The translations under genes were made by a program, and so were the position numbers. The notes beneath the pieces are model-generated. The model searched no databases. It had not been told where the DNA came from and worked only from the letters and a program-made list of their open reading frames with translations. This document shows positions 29,159-36,878 of a stretch of 64,000 bases of DNA, piece by piece (the first letter of the stretch is position 1; the number at the start of each line of letters is the position of its first letter). Location of the stretch: the NCBI GenBank assembly GCA_002840535.1, contig PHBH01000028.1, forward strand, positions 109,932 to 173,931. Reading direction: 5' to 3'. Origin of the DNA: Deltaproteobacteria bacterium HGW-Deltaproteobacteria-15 (GTDB lineage: Bacteria > Desulfobacterota > DSM-4660 > Desulfatiglandales > HGW-15).

Positions 29159-29779
29159 ATGGGTCTTATGTACGGATCCGGCAGTTTCACGAGGTATCTG
29201 GTCGACGGCGCGATTCCCGAGGACTATCTGGAGGAATTCCCGAAGAGAATTTCCAGATTTGCCTTCCGGAATATCGATCCTTCTTCCGAGCAGGAGCGTT
29301 CGTTCGGCTGGGTCAATATCATGGATATGTTCGACAGCCGGTTTCGCGGGATGGAATTCCTCAAAGAGCCCTGTATCGCCATGTCGTGGCGCGTGGATGT
29401 GAGGAAAGTTCCGTCAAAGGCGCTGAAGCAGGCCTGCAGGGAGGCAGAGGAAAAGATCAAGGAGGCGGAAGGGCTGGAGTATATCGCAAAAGGGAGACGC
29501 CAGGAAATCAGGGATACCATGCAGCGGGAGCTCATTCGAAGGGCCATTCCCCGGTCCCGGACTCACGACATGATCTGGAATCTTCGCACCTCCATGCTCC
29601 TTTTCGGCTCTACCAGCAACAGCATATCGGATGAATTCGCGCAGTTTTTCTCTGAATGCTTCGGCCTTCAACTGAAGGTCATCTTTCCCTATTCTAATGC
29701 GGCACGGCTGCTTGAAAAAGAGGGCATGGATCCCACCCTTCTCGAATCCCTCTATCCTTCCCTGGCGGAGGTGAAGTAA
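29159..29779 (+). CDS. rdgC: RdgC-like protein, N-terminal part
   Basis: SFGWVNIMDMFD, MSWRVDVRKVPSKALKQA, RELIRRAIPRSRTHDMIWNLRTSMLLFGSTSNSISDEFAQFFSECFGLQL. Confidence 0.7.
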   Translation: MGLMYGSGSFTRYLVDGAIPEDYLEEFPKRISRFAFRNIDPSSEQERSFGWVNIMDMFDSRFRGMEFLKEPCIAMSWRVDVRKVPSKALKQACREAEEKIKEAEGLEYIAKGRRQEIRDTMQRELIRRAIPRSRTHDMIWNLRTSMLLFGSTSNSISDEFAQFFSECFGLQLKVIFPYSNAARLLEKEGMDPTLLESLYPSLAEVK

Positions 29780-29780
29780 G

Positions 29781-30302
29781 ATGCAAGTCATTGATAGGGC
29801 AAGAGACTATGGATTTCTGGGGCGGGAATTTCTCGTCTGGCTCTGGTACAAAAGCAGGACGAACGAAGGAAGATTCGACCTGGCAGAAGCCGGGGAGGCG
29901 GAACTGTTGTTTGACTGCCGCGTCGTTCTCCAATCAGAGGAAGACGGCACGGAGAAGGTCGTATGCCTGGGGGAAAAATCGCATCTACGGGAGGCCCGCT
30001 TTGCCCTCACCGAGCATAAAACCGTCACCGAAGCCATGCTGAAATTGATCATCGGCGACGACGAATGGTCCTTTATCCTCGACTCCACCTGGATGAATTT
30101 CAGATCCTTCAAAACACCCAAGGTGATGCAGGACAATGACAAGGACCCCGAAGGTCTTTTCTACGAGAAATTCCAATTGATTGAAAAGGCCCTCTCCGCC
30201 ATGGATTCCATTTACGCTTCCTTCATAAAGATCAGGCTGTCTCCGGAGTGGTCGGCAGAGGAGCTTCCGGCCCTGCTCAAATGGATCAAGGAAGGGAAGT
30301 AG
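29781..30302 (+). CDS. Conserved protein translationally linked to RdgC-like ORF, possible RdgC C-terminal module
   Basis: Starts 1 nt after the preceding stop; FLGREFLVWLWYKSRTNEGRFDL...LRLSPEW-type segment. Confidence 0.6.
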   Translation: MQVIDRARDYGFLGREFLVWLWYKSRTNEGRFDLAEAGEAELLFDCRVVLQSEEDGTEKVVCLGEKSHLREARFALTEHKTVTEAMLKLIIGDDEWSFILDSTWMNFRSFKTPKVMQDNDKDPEGLFYEKFQLIEKALSAMDSIYASFIKIRLSPEWSAEELPALLKWIKEGK

Positions 30303-30356
30303 GCGGCCGGGGCTTTGTCCTTGACAGGATCGCCCGCTTCACCATATTGTGAAATC

Positions 30357-30540
30357 ATTCAGGTGCCAACGCTCAATAGGGAATCCCGTGAAAGACGGGA
30401 GCGGTCCCGCCGCTGTGATCCTCCCCCGAAAATCAACGGGGAAGCAGCCTGCAGGCACTTTGCTGGACTGAGCCACTGTCCGGTTGAGCCGGATGGGAAG
30501 GTGGTCCTGCAGGAGGGGAGAGCCAGAAGACCTGCCTGAA
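30357..30540 (+). promoter_or_regulatory. Cobalamin riboswitch
   Basis: AGGUGCC...AAUAGGGAAUCCCGUG..GACGGGAGCGGUCCCGCCGCUGUGAUC...GCCACUG...GGAAGGUGG..GAGCCAGAAGACCUGCC (B12 box). Confidence 0.95.
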
Positions 30541-30612
30541 GATGAGATTCGGTCCCCCCCGGGGTATGCTTAGGGGCGGCTGAAGGATATGGGGATCAAG
30601 TAAACTGGGTGC

Positions 30613-30652
30613 AATCCTTAAATCCGGATATCAGGATTTAAGGATTTTTTTG
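30613..30652 (+). terminator. Rho-independent terminator between riboswitch and btuC-like ORF
   Basis: AATCCTTAAATCC-GGATATCA-GGATTTAAGGATT perfect stem followed by a T tract. Confidence 0.9.
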
Positions 30653-30657
30653 TTTTT

Positions 30658-31725
30658 ATGAACCGAGAAGAAATCTACCGTCTTGAAGAGGCAGCAGGAA
30701 GGAAATTCACGATCCTGCTTGTCCTCCTCATTGCAGCCGCCGCAGGCTCCATCTTTCTGGCGACTCTGCTGGGCAAGGCGGAGATCCCGGCGCGGGGGGT
30801 TGCCGACGTGATCATGGAGGCGATCGGCATCAGGGACGAGTCGATGTCCGACTCCACGTGGCGGCTCATCGTCCTGGACATCCGGCTGAGCCGCATTTGC
30901 CTCGGCATGCTTGTCGGGATCGCCCTTGCGGTCGCAGGAACGGTATTCCAGGGGGTTCTTCGAAATCCGCTGGCCGACCCCTTTACCATCGGCGTGTCTA
31001 CAGGCGCGGCCTTCGGCGCTTCCCTGGCCCTTTTTCTGGGCGGCGGGTCGGTCCAGCTTGTCGGGTTCGGCCTTGTCCCTCTCGCATCCCTTGCCGGCGC
31101 CATGATCGCTCTCATTGCCGTGGTGACGCTGGGCAAGGTCAACGGCCACTTGAGGCGGGACACCATGGTCCTTGCAGGGATCGTTGTGGCCACGTTTCTG
31201 TCAGCGCTTATCTCCCTGCTGAAGTCCCTGGACGAGGAATCCGTGGCGAGCATCGTTTTCTGGGTCATGGGCAGTTTTCAGGGAAGGGGATGGGACCACC
31301 TCCTCCTCGCACTGCCCTACGCAGCCGCAGGATTGATCATCATTTGGACCTGCTCCCGGGAACTGGATATCCTCAGCATGGGAGACACCCAGGCGAAGCT
31401 CCTCGGTGTTCATGCGGAAAGAGCCAGGCTGCTCCTGATGATCGGCGCAAGCCTCATCACGGCAGCAGCGGTGTCGGTTTCCGGGGTGATCGGATTCGTG
31501 GGGCTGATTATGCCCCACTTGATGAGGATGATCGTCGGAGCGGAGCATCGGAGGCTCCTCGTTCTCTCCGGGTTGGCAGGCGGCCTGGCACTCGTCTGGT
31601 CCGATGTGCTGGCTCGGACCATACTTCCAGGAGGTGAAGAATTGCCGGTGGGCGTTGTCACCGCCCTGATGGGAGGCCCCTTCTTCTGTTTTCTTCTGAA
31701 GAGGAAAAGAGGGTCTGAAACATGA
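30658..31725 (+). CDS. btuC: FecCD/BtuC-family ABC transporter permease (B12 or Co-corrinoid uptake)
   Basis: RLSRICLGMLVGIALAVAGTVFQGVLRNPLADPFTIGVSTGAAFGA, SGVIGFVGLIMPHLMRMIVG. Confidence 0.92.
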   Translation: MNREEIYRLEEAAGRKFTILLVLLIAAAAGSIFLATLLGKAEIPARGVADVIMEAIGIRDESMSDSTWRLIVLDIRLSRICLGMLVGIALAVAGTVFQGVLRNPLADPFTIGVSTGAAFGASLALFLGGGSVQLVGFGLVPLASLAGAMIALIAVVTLGKVNGHLRRDTMVLAGIVVATFLSALISLLKSLDEESVASIVFWVMGSFQGRGWDHLLLALPYAAAGLIIIWTCSRELDILSMGDTQAKLLGVHAERARLLLMIGASLITAAAVSVSGVIGFVGLIMPHLMRMIVGAEHRRLLVLSGLAGGLALVWSDVLARTILPGGEELPVGVVTALMGGPFFCFLLKRKRGSET

Positions 31726-32540
31726 TCGAGGCGGCTTCCCTGGCCTGCGGGTATGGAAAGAAGGATGTCCTGAAGGATATTCACTTTCGAGTCCGGCCCG
31801 GTGAATTCGTGGGAATTCTTGGGCCTAACGGGACCGGGAAATCGACCTTTCTTCTCACTCTGGGAGGGGTCCTGCCATACCGGAGCGGAAGCATCAGGAT
31901 CAGTGGAGAAGAAATCGCGGAGAAGGGCCAGGGATGGAGAGCGAAGAGGATTTCCTCTGTTCAGCAAAGATCGGAGATCTCCTTTCCTTTCAAGTGTCTC
32001 TCCGTGGTGCTCATGGGCAGGTATCCCTACCTTTCCCGCTGGGGAGGGTACTCCCCTGCGGACCGGGAAGCCGCGCTCCAGGCCATGGAGGATACCGGCA
32101 CGATCCATCTGGCCGAAAGGATGATTACAGAGGTTTCCGGTGGCGAAGCCCAGCGGGTCATCATAGCAAGGGCATTGGCCCAGCAAACCGATCTGCTCTT
32201 TCTGGACGAGGCCACTTCAAACCTCGACGTTTCAGGCAAGATCCGGATCTTCGACCTCCTGAGGCGAAAGAACTCCTCAGGAACAACCATCCTGTGCGCC
32301 ATGCATGACCTGAATCTTGCGGCGCTTTACTGCAGGAGACTGATATTCCTCAAGGCCCAGGGTATCGTGCTGGACGGGCCCACGGAAGAGACATTCAAGG
32401 ATGAAACTTTATCGAGGATATATGAAACGGATGTTCGGGTGTGCAGGCATCCTGTCACGAACGATCCGCAGGCCCTTTTCGTGCCCGGCCCGGATCATCG
32501 GCCCGGCCCTGATGCTGGGGGGACTGCTTCTCCCCTTTAA
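31722..32540 (+). CDS. btuD: ABC transporter ATP-binding protein
   Basis: Walker A GPNGTGKST, signature EVSGGEAQRVIIARALAQ, Walker B LLFLDEAT. Confidence 0.93.
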   Translation: MIEAASLACGYGKKDVLKDIHFRVRPGEFVGILGPNGTGKSTFLLTLGGVLPYRSGSIRISGEEIAEKGQGWRAKRISSVQQRSEISFPFKCLSVVLMGRYPYLSRWGGYSPADREAALQAMEDTGTIHLAERMITEVSGGEAQRVIIARALAQQTDLLFLDEATSNLDVSGKIRIFDLLRRKNSSGTTILCAMHDLNLAALYCRRLIFLKAQGIVLDGPTEETFKDETLSRIYETDVRVCRHPVTNDPQALFVPGPDHRPGPDAGGTASPL

Positions 32541-33375
32541 TGGCCTGGCCGGTGAGACTGCGATCACGGATGATTTCGGCAACCGGGTTGCACTCCCAAT
32601 GCCTGCACAAAGGATCATTGCGCTCTATGGCGCCTTCAACGAGATCCTGGCTGCAATGGGGCTGGAGGAAAGAATAGTGGGGAGGACAAAGGCGGATTCC
32701 CTGCCCCCCTCCATTGTTTCCAAACCCTCCATCGGGACTCACATGAGGCCCAATATTGAGGTGATTCTGTCCCTGAAGCCGGACCTGATCATACAATCCG
32801 CCGGCCGCAAGGAAGGGGCAGTGATGGTGGACCAGTTGCGAAAAGAGGGGTTGTGCGTTGCGGTCTTCAACCCGAACAGCTTCGAGTCCCTTTTCTCCGT
32901 GATCAGACGACTTGGGATCCTGACCGGCGAGGGAGCCCCTGCCGAAAGACTCATTGGATCCCTGGGCCGGAGGTTGTCCGTGGTGGAGGCCCGCCTCCGG
33001 GGCGTGGAATCCCGGCCAGGCGTCTTTTTCGAGGTGCGCCACACGAACCTGCTGGCCGCCGGCCGCGGATCGATCGTCAATGAAATCATCGAAAGGGCGG
33101 GAGGACGAAACTGCATCGGTATTCAAAAGAAGATGGCGCGGATTGGAATGGAAACCCTGATTGAAATGAACCCCGAAGTTTACGTGGTCCAGAAGGGTCC
33201 GATGAATCAGAATCCCTCACTCCCTTCGGAAAGGGACCATTTCAAGGTGCTCGATGCCGTGAAGAACAAGAGAATCCTCATGGTGGATGAGCAGATCTAT
33301 TCGAGGCCCGGGCCCAGATCGGTTGAGGCGGTGGAGTCGCTTGCTCCATTCCTGCATCCGGAGAGGTTCCGGTAG
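32401..33375 (+). CDS. btuF: ABC transporter substrate-binding protein, BtuF/FecB-like (start uncertain)
   Basis: AITDDFGNRVALPMPAQRIIALYGAFNEILAAMGLEERIVGRTK; hydrophobic signal segment IIGPALMLGGLLLPFNGLAG. Confidence 0.88.
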   Translation: MKLYRGYMKRMFGCAGILSRTIRRPFSCPARIIGPALMLGGLLLPFNGLAGETAITDDFGNRVALPMPAQRIIALYGAFNEILAAMGLEERIVGRTKADSLPPSIVSKPSIGTHMRPNIEVILSLKPDLIIQSAGRKEGAVMVDQLRKEGLCVAVFNPNSFESLFSVIRRLGILTGEGAPAERLIGSLGRRLSVVEARLRGVESRPGVFFEVRHTNLLAAGRGSIVNEIIERAGGRNCIGIQKKMARIGMETLIEMNPEVYVVQKGPMNQNPSLPSERDHFKVLDAVKNKRILMVDEQIYSRPGPRSVEAVESLAPFLHPERFR

Positions 33376-33377
33376 GG

Positions 33378-33500
33378 GTATTGGTCATTTTGGCATTGAT
33401 CATTGATCATTCGGCATTTTTCATCGGTCGGGAATGGATGAACGGGAATTTCAGGTCCTGAACGTCCAACATTGAACATCGAACGTCCAACGTCGAATGA
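33378..33500. repeat. Degenerate heptamer arrays directly after the btuF stop
   Basis: ATTGATC ATTGATC ATTCGGC ... and GAACGTC CAACATT GAACATC GAACGTC CAACGTC GAATG. Confidence 0.88.
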
Positions 33501-33644
33501 AAATCAAATACGTAGATGGGTGGAGCGAAGCGAAACCAATTCTAGAATCTTCGAATGAGAATTCCATAAGCCACCCTTTGGCGGCGGCCTAACCAATGAC
33601 AAGTTCACCATTCTTGCGCAGTGTGCTGAAGAACTCAATGCTTG

Positions 33645-33769
33645 CAGGTTGCTCAAAAATGTCCAGATGCAAGGCGCCCGAAATCCTGAGGAGTGAGGCG
33701 TACACTTTAGTACGCCGCAACGACGAAGGATAAGGGCAACGCCGCAGATGGGCGTTTTTCAGCAACCTG
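33645..33769. repeat. 125-bp MITE-like palindromic element
   Basis: Terminal inverted repeats CAGGTTGCTcAAAAA...TTTTTcAGCAACCTG with internal palindrome CGTAC..TTTA..GTACG. Confidence 0.75.
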
Positions 33770-33782
33770 ACAGGAGATCGAC

Positions 33783-34499
33783 ATGAACGAATATGGGACA
33801 CTATACGGCATCGGCGTCGGCCCGGGCGACCCGGAATTGATCACTCTCAAGGCAGTGAAGATCCTGCAGAGGGTGGCGTGCGTGTTTGCAGCCGCCTCAC
33901 CCAGGAACAGCCATTCCCTTGCCGAGAAGTCAATTTCTCCTCATCTGAGGGAAGACACCCCGGTGGTGCGTCTGAATTTCCCCATGACCAAGGATCGAGT
34001 TGAGCTGAAAGAGGCGTGGGGAGAGAATGCTCGAAAGATCATGGAAGTGGTTGGGGCAGGCAAAGACGCAGCGCTGATCACCCTGGGCGACCCCATGACC
34101 TACAGCACATTCGGATATATGATGCGCACCATGAGCGAGGAAAACCCTGGCGTGCCTATTCGGATCATCCCCGGCATAACCTCTTTTCAAGCTGCCTCCG
34201 CTGCAACAGGATGGGTTCTGGCAGAAGGAGAAGAATCCTTCAGCGTGGTCTCGGGCGCACTGGGGGCTGAGCGGCTCACCGACGTGATCGAACACACGGA
34301 CACGGTGGTGATTCTCAAGGTCTATCGTCACTACAAGGAGATCATGGAGGCCTTGAAGAGACTGGATCTGAGCGGGAAGTCGGTCCTGGTATCCCAGTGC
34401 GGACTGAAGGATGAGAAAATCGTATGGAACCCCATGGATAATGTCAACGGGCTCCCGCCATATCTCTCTCTCCTTCTCATCAGGAAGAAAAAGAGATGA
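33783..34499 (+). CDS. cobI/cbiL: Precorrin-2/cobalt-factor II C20-methyltransferase
   Basis: GTLYGIGVGPGDPELITLKAVKILQRV, ALITLGDPMTYSTFGYMMR, PGITSFQAASA. Confidence 0.93.
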   Translation: MNEYGTLYGIGVGPGDPELITLKAVKILQRVACVFAAASPRNSHSLAEKSISPHLREDTPVVRLNFPMTKDRVELKEAWGENARKIMEVVGAGKDAALITLGDPMTYSTFGYMMRTMSEENPGVPIRIIPGITSFQAASAATGWVLAEGEESFSVVSGALGAERLTDVIEHTDTVVILKVYRHYKEIMEALKRLDLSGKSVLVSQCGLKDEKIVWNPMDNVNGLPPYLSLLLIRKKKR

Positions 34500-35536
34500 A
34501 GAGGGTTCCCCTCCCTGCCCTTGTCCTGCTTATCGGTCTCCTCGCCCTTTGCGTGCTTGCAGCGGTTTTTCAGAATCCCACGGGAACCTTCCTCTTAGAC
34601 CCCGATAGACTCCTGAATCGAGTGATATGGCCTCTCCTGAGACTCTCCTTCTTCATCTCGATCGGGCTCTTTGCAGCACTCGTCGTGGAAGGGGCCGGAT
34701 GGACGAACCGCCTGGCAATCCTCGCCCGTCCCTTCATGCGTTGGGGGCATCTTTCCAATCAAATTGGCAGCGCCTTCACCACATCCTTCTTCTCGGGAGT
34801 CTCGTCGCTTGCAATGCTGGCCTCCTTTCACCGGGAAGGAAAAATGGGCAAAAAAGAGGTAATCCTGGCCGTGCTTCTGGATACCTTTCCGTCCTATTTT
34901 CTTCACCTGCCCACCACCTTTTTCATCATCCTGCCCCTGGTGGGAAAGGCGGGCATCATTTTTCTCCTTGTCACTCTGGCCGCCGCACTTCTCCGGTTCG
35001 GAACGGTGCTTGTGTACACCCGCCTTACGCTCCCGGCACAGGAGTCGACTCTTACGGCAGAAAGGTCCGGAAGCAAGACCTGGAGCGCGCTTTTCCCGGG
35101 TTCCTTGAAAAGGCTTTCCACGCGTCTGACCCGGATTCTTCTCATCGTTGCGCCCGTCTATATGATCATGCTTCTTATTTCGGATCTTGGTTTTTTTGAT
35201 TGGATCAGAACGAGCGTTGCCCTGGGAATCGGCGAGAATCTGTTCCCGGTGGAAGGAATTTCCGTCGTCATTCTCAGTCTGCTTGCAGAGGCGACTTCGG
35301 GATACGCAGCGGCGGGCGCAATGCTGCAATCGGGCACCCTCACCATCCCTCAGACCGTGCTTGCCCTGATCGCAGGACAGATCATAGGCGCGCCCTTGAG
35401 GGCGCTCCGTCATCAACTCCCCTACTATATGGGAATTTTCAGCCCGGGGATGGGGATCACCCTCATTGCGGCGAGTCAGTGCTTTAGAATACTGAGTCTC
35501 GTTGTCGCAGCTGGGCTGTTCCTGATGATTGCATAG
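34496..35536 (+). CDS. Nucleoside-recognition (Gate) domain membrane protein, candidate transporter
   Basis: Multi-TM; FTTSFFSGVSSLAMLASFHREGKMGKKEVILAVLLDTFPSYFLHLPTT; start overlaps cobI stop. Confidence 0.75.
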   Translation: MKRVPLPALVLLIGLLALCVLAAVFQNPTGTFLLDPDRLLNRVIWPLLRLSFFISIGLFAALVVEGAGWTNRLAILARPFMRWGHLSNQIGSAFTTSFFSGVSSLAMLASFHREGKMGKKEVILAVLLDTFPSYFLHLPTTFFIILPLVGKAGIIFLLVTLAAALLRFGTVLVYTRLTLPAQESTLTAERSGSKTWSALFPGSLKRLSTRLTRILLIVAPVYMIMLLISDLGFFDWIRTSVALGIGENLFPVEGISVVILSLLAEATSGYAAAGAMLQSGTLTIPQTVLALIAGQIIGAPLRALRHQLPYYMGIFSPGMGITLIAASQCFRILSLVVAAGLFLMIA

Positions 35537-35967
35537 CGCAAAGAGCATAGCGAAAAAGAAAGACAAGAAGATCCCATCAGGGCGGTGCCTAGGTCGATGT
35601 CAGTGTAGTGTCTCAGCGATGACTTTACATTTTCGTCATTCCGGACTTGTCGAAGATCCCGCTCAGGCGGGGATCCGGAATTCAGTCCTTTCACCCTGGA
35701 TCCCCGCTTTCGAGGCTGTGTCGCAATGTCATTTCGAGTCGAAGCCGAGAAATCTTGGTTTTGCACGCCACCACTTCCGTCACTTCGGTTGAATGAAACC
35801 CTTCCGGCGAAAGCCGGGAGCCGGAATGATTCTGCCCTTTGGTCTCTGCGCTATGCGCCATGCTGTTTTCCACTAGCTTTTCTTGCCGTTGACTCTGGTG
35901 GGATGTTCCATTATGATGCATCGACGTGGGAAAACACGAATTTTGAAACACAGGGAGAAAGTGCTCC

Positions 35968-36669
35968 ATGCACCCCATAGCCTCTGAAGAGACCTTTTCG
36001 GACGGACAACTGATCTTCAAGGAGGGCAGCCCCGGAGACTGGGTCTACGTGATCCTCTCGGGCGCCGTGGAGATCACCAAGGAAGTCGAGGGCAGAAAAC
36101 TCGTCATAGAGGTGTTGAAGGAAGGGGAGGTCTTCGGGGAACTCGGGTTTCTCGGAGGAATAAAGAGAACGGCTGCTGCCAGAGCGGTCGGGGAAACCAT
36201 GCTGGGCGTGATCGATCGGACCTTCCTGGACAGTGAGTTCAACAAGCTTACTGCCGAATTCCGGTCCATCCTGAACGCGGTAGTCCTCAGATTCAAAAAG
36301 ATGATGGAAGAGCGAATTTCCCAGTTTCCATACAGAACGGATCCCCGCTGCAATAAGTCCGTTGCCCTCACCTATAAGGACCGCCAGTCATTCGTGAATG
36401 CCTGCATGGGGAACATCAGCGCGAAAGGACTCTTTGTGCGGACAGATCACCCCCTGGCACAGGGCGAAAGCTTCTTCCTGAAGCTGCAGCTTCCGGATGT
36501 TCCGCAGCCCCTGATCATACCATCGCAGGTGGTCTGGTGCCGGAAGCCCGGCGAACAGGCTGAAAAAGGGCTTCCCGGTATGGCGGTCAAGTTTCTCGAA
36601 ATTAGCCCCAAGGATGACGAGGTAATCAAGAAATTCTTCCAGGAACTCCTGGGAAGGAAGCCGGCGTGA
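35968..36669 (+). CDS. Cyclic nucleotide-binding domain + PilZ-like domain protein
   Basis: cNMP fold GDWVYVILSGAVEITKEVEGRKLVIEVLKEGEVFGELGFLGG; C-term ISAKGLFVRTDHPLAQGESFFLKLQLP PilZ-like. Confidence 0.83.
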   Translation: MHPIASEETFSDGQLIFKEGSPGDWVYVILSGAVEITKEVEGRKLVIEVLKEGEVFGELGFLGGIKRTAAARAVGETMLGVIDRTFLDSEFNKLTAEFRSILNAVVLRFKKMMEERISQFPYRTDPRCNKSVALTYKDRQSFVNACMGNISAKGLFVRTDHPLAQGESFFLKLQLPDVPQPLIIPSQVVWCRKPGEQAEKGLPGMAVKFLEISPKDDEVIKKFFQELLGRKPA

Positions 36670-36750
36670 GATGAAAAAAATGGGGTTCATGTTTTCTTTA
36701 GAAATGTGCCTGCAAATGGGCTACCGCTGTGGCTTCTTTTATTTTATCAG

Positions 36751-36850
36751 GCTGCCCGCGGCCGGGCGGTCGTGGACCGGAGGAGGGGGATAGATCCTGC
36801 TCCGGAACGACGGACAGAGGCCATGGGCAAAAAAAGCTCATGGCCTTTTG
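36751..36850 (+). promoter_or_regulatory. Structured leader RNA / candidate attenuator ending in terminator-like hairpin
   Basis: Hairpins GCCCGCGGCCGGGC; GTCGTggaCCGGAG...CTCCGGaACGAC; GGCCATGGGC-AAAAAAA-GCTCATGGCC-TTTT, just upstream of ORF 36879. Confidence 0.6.
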
Positions 36851-36878
36851 ATTTTTCGATCATGGAGGTGAAAGGAAT

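Noticed and set aside
33589-33801. 70-aa minus-strand ORF
   Set aside because: Mostly the reverse complement of the MITE-like element; a repeat-derived artefact
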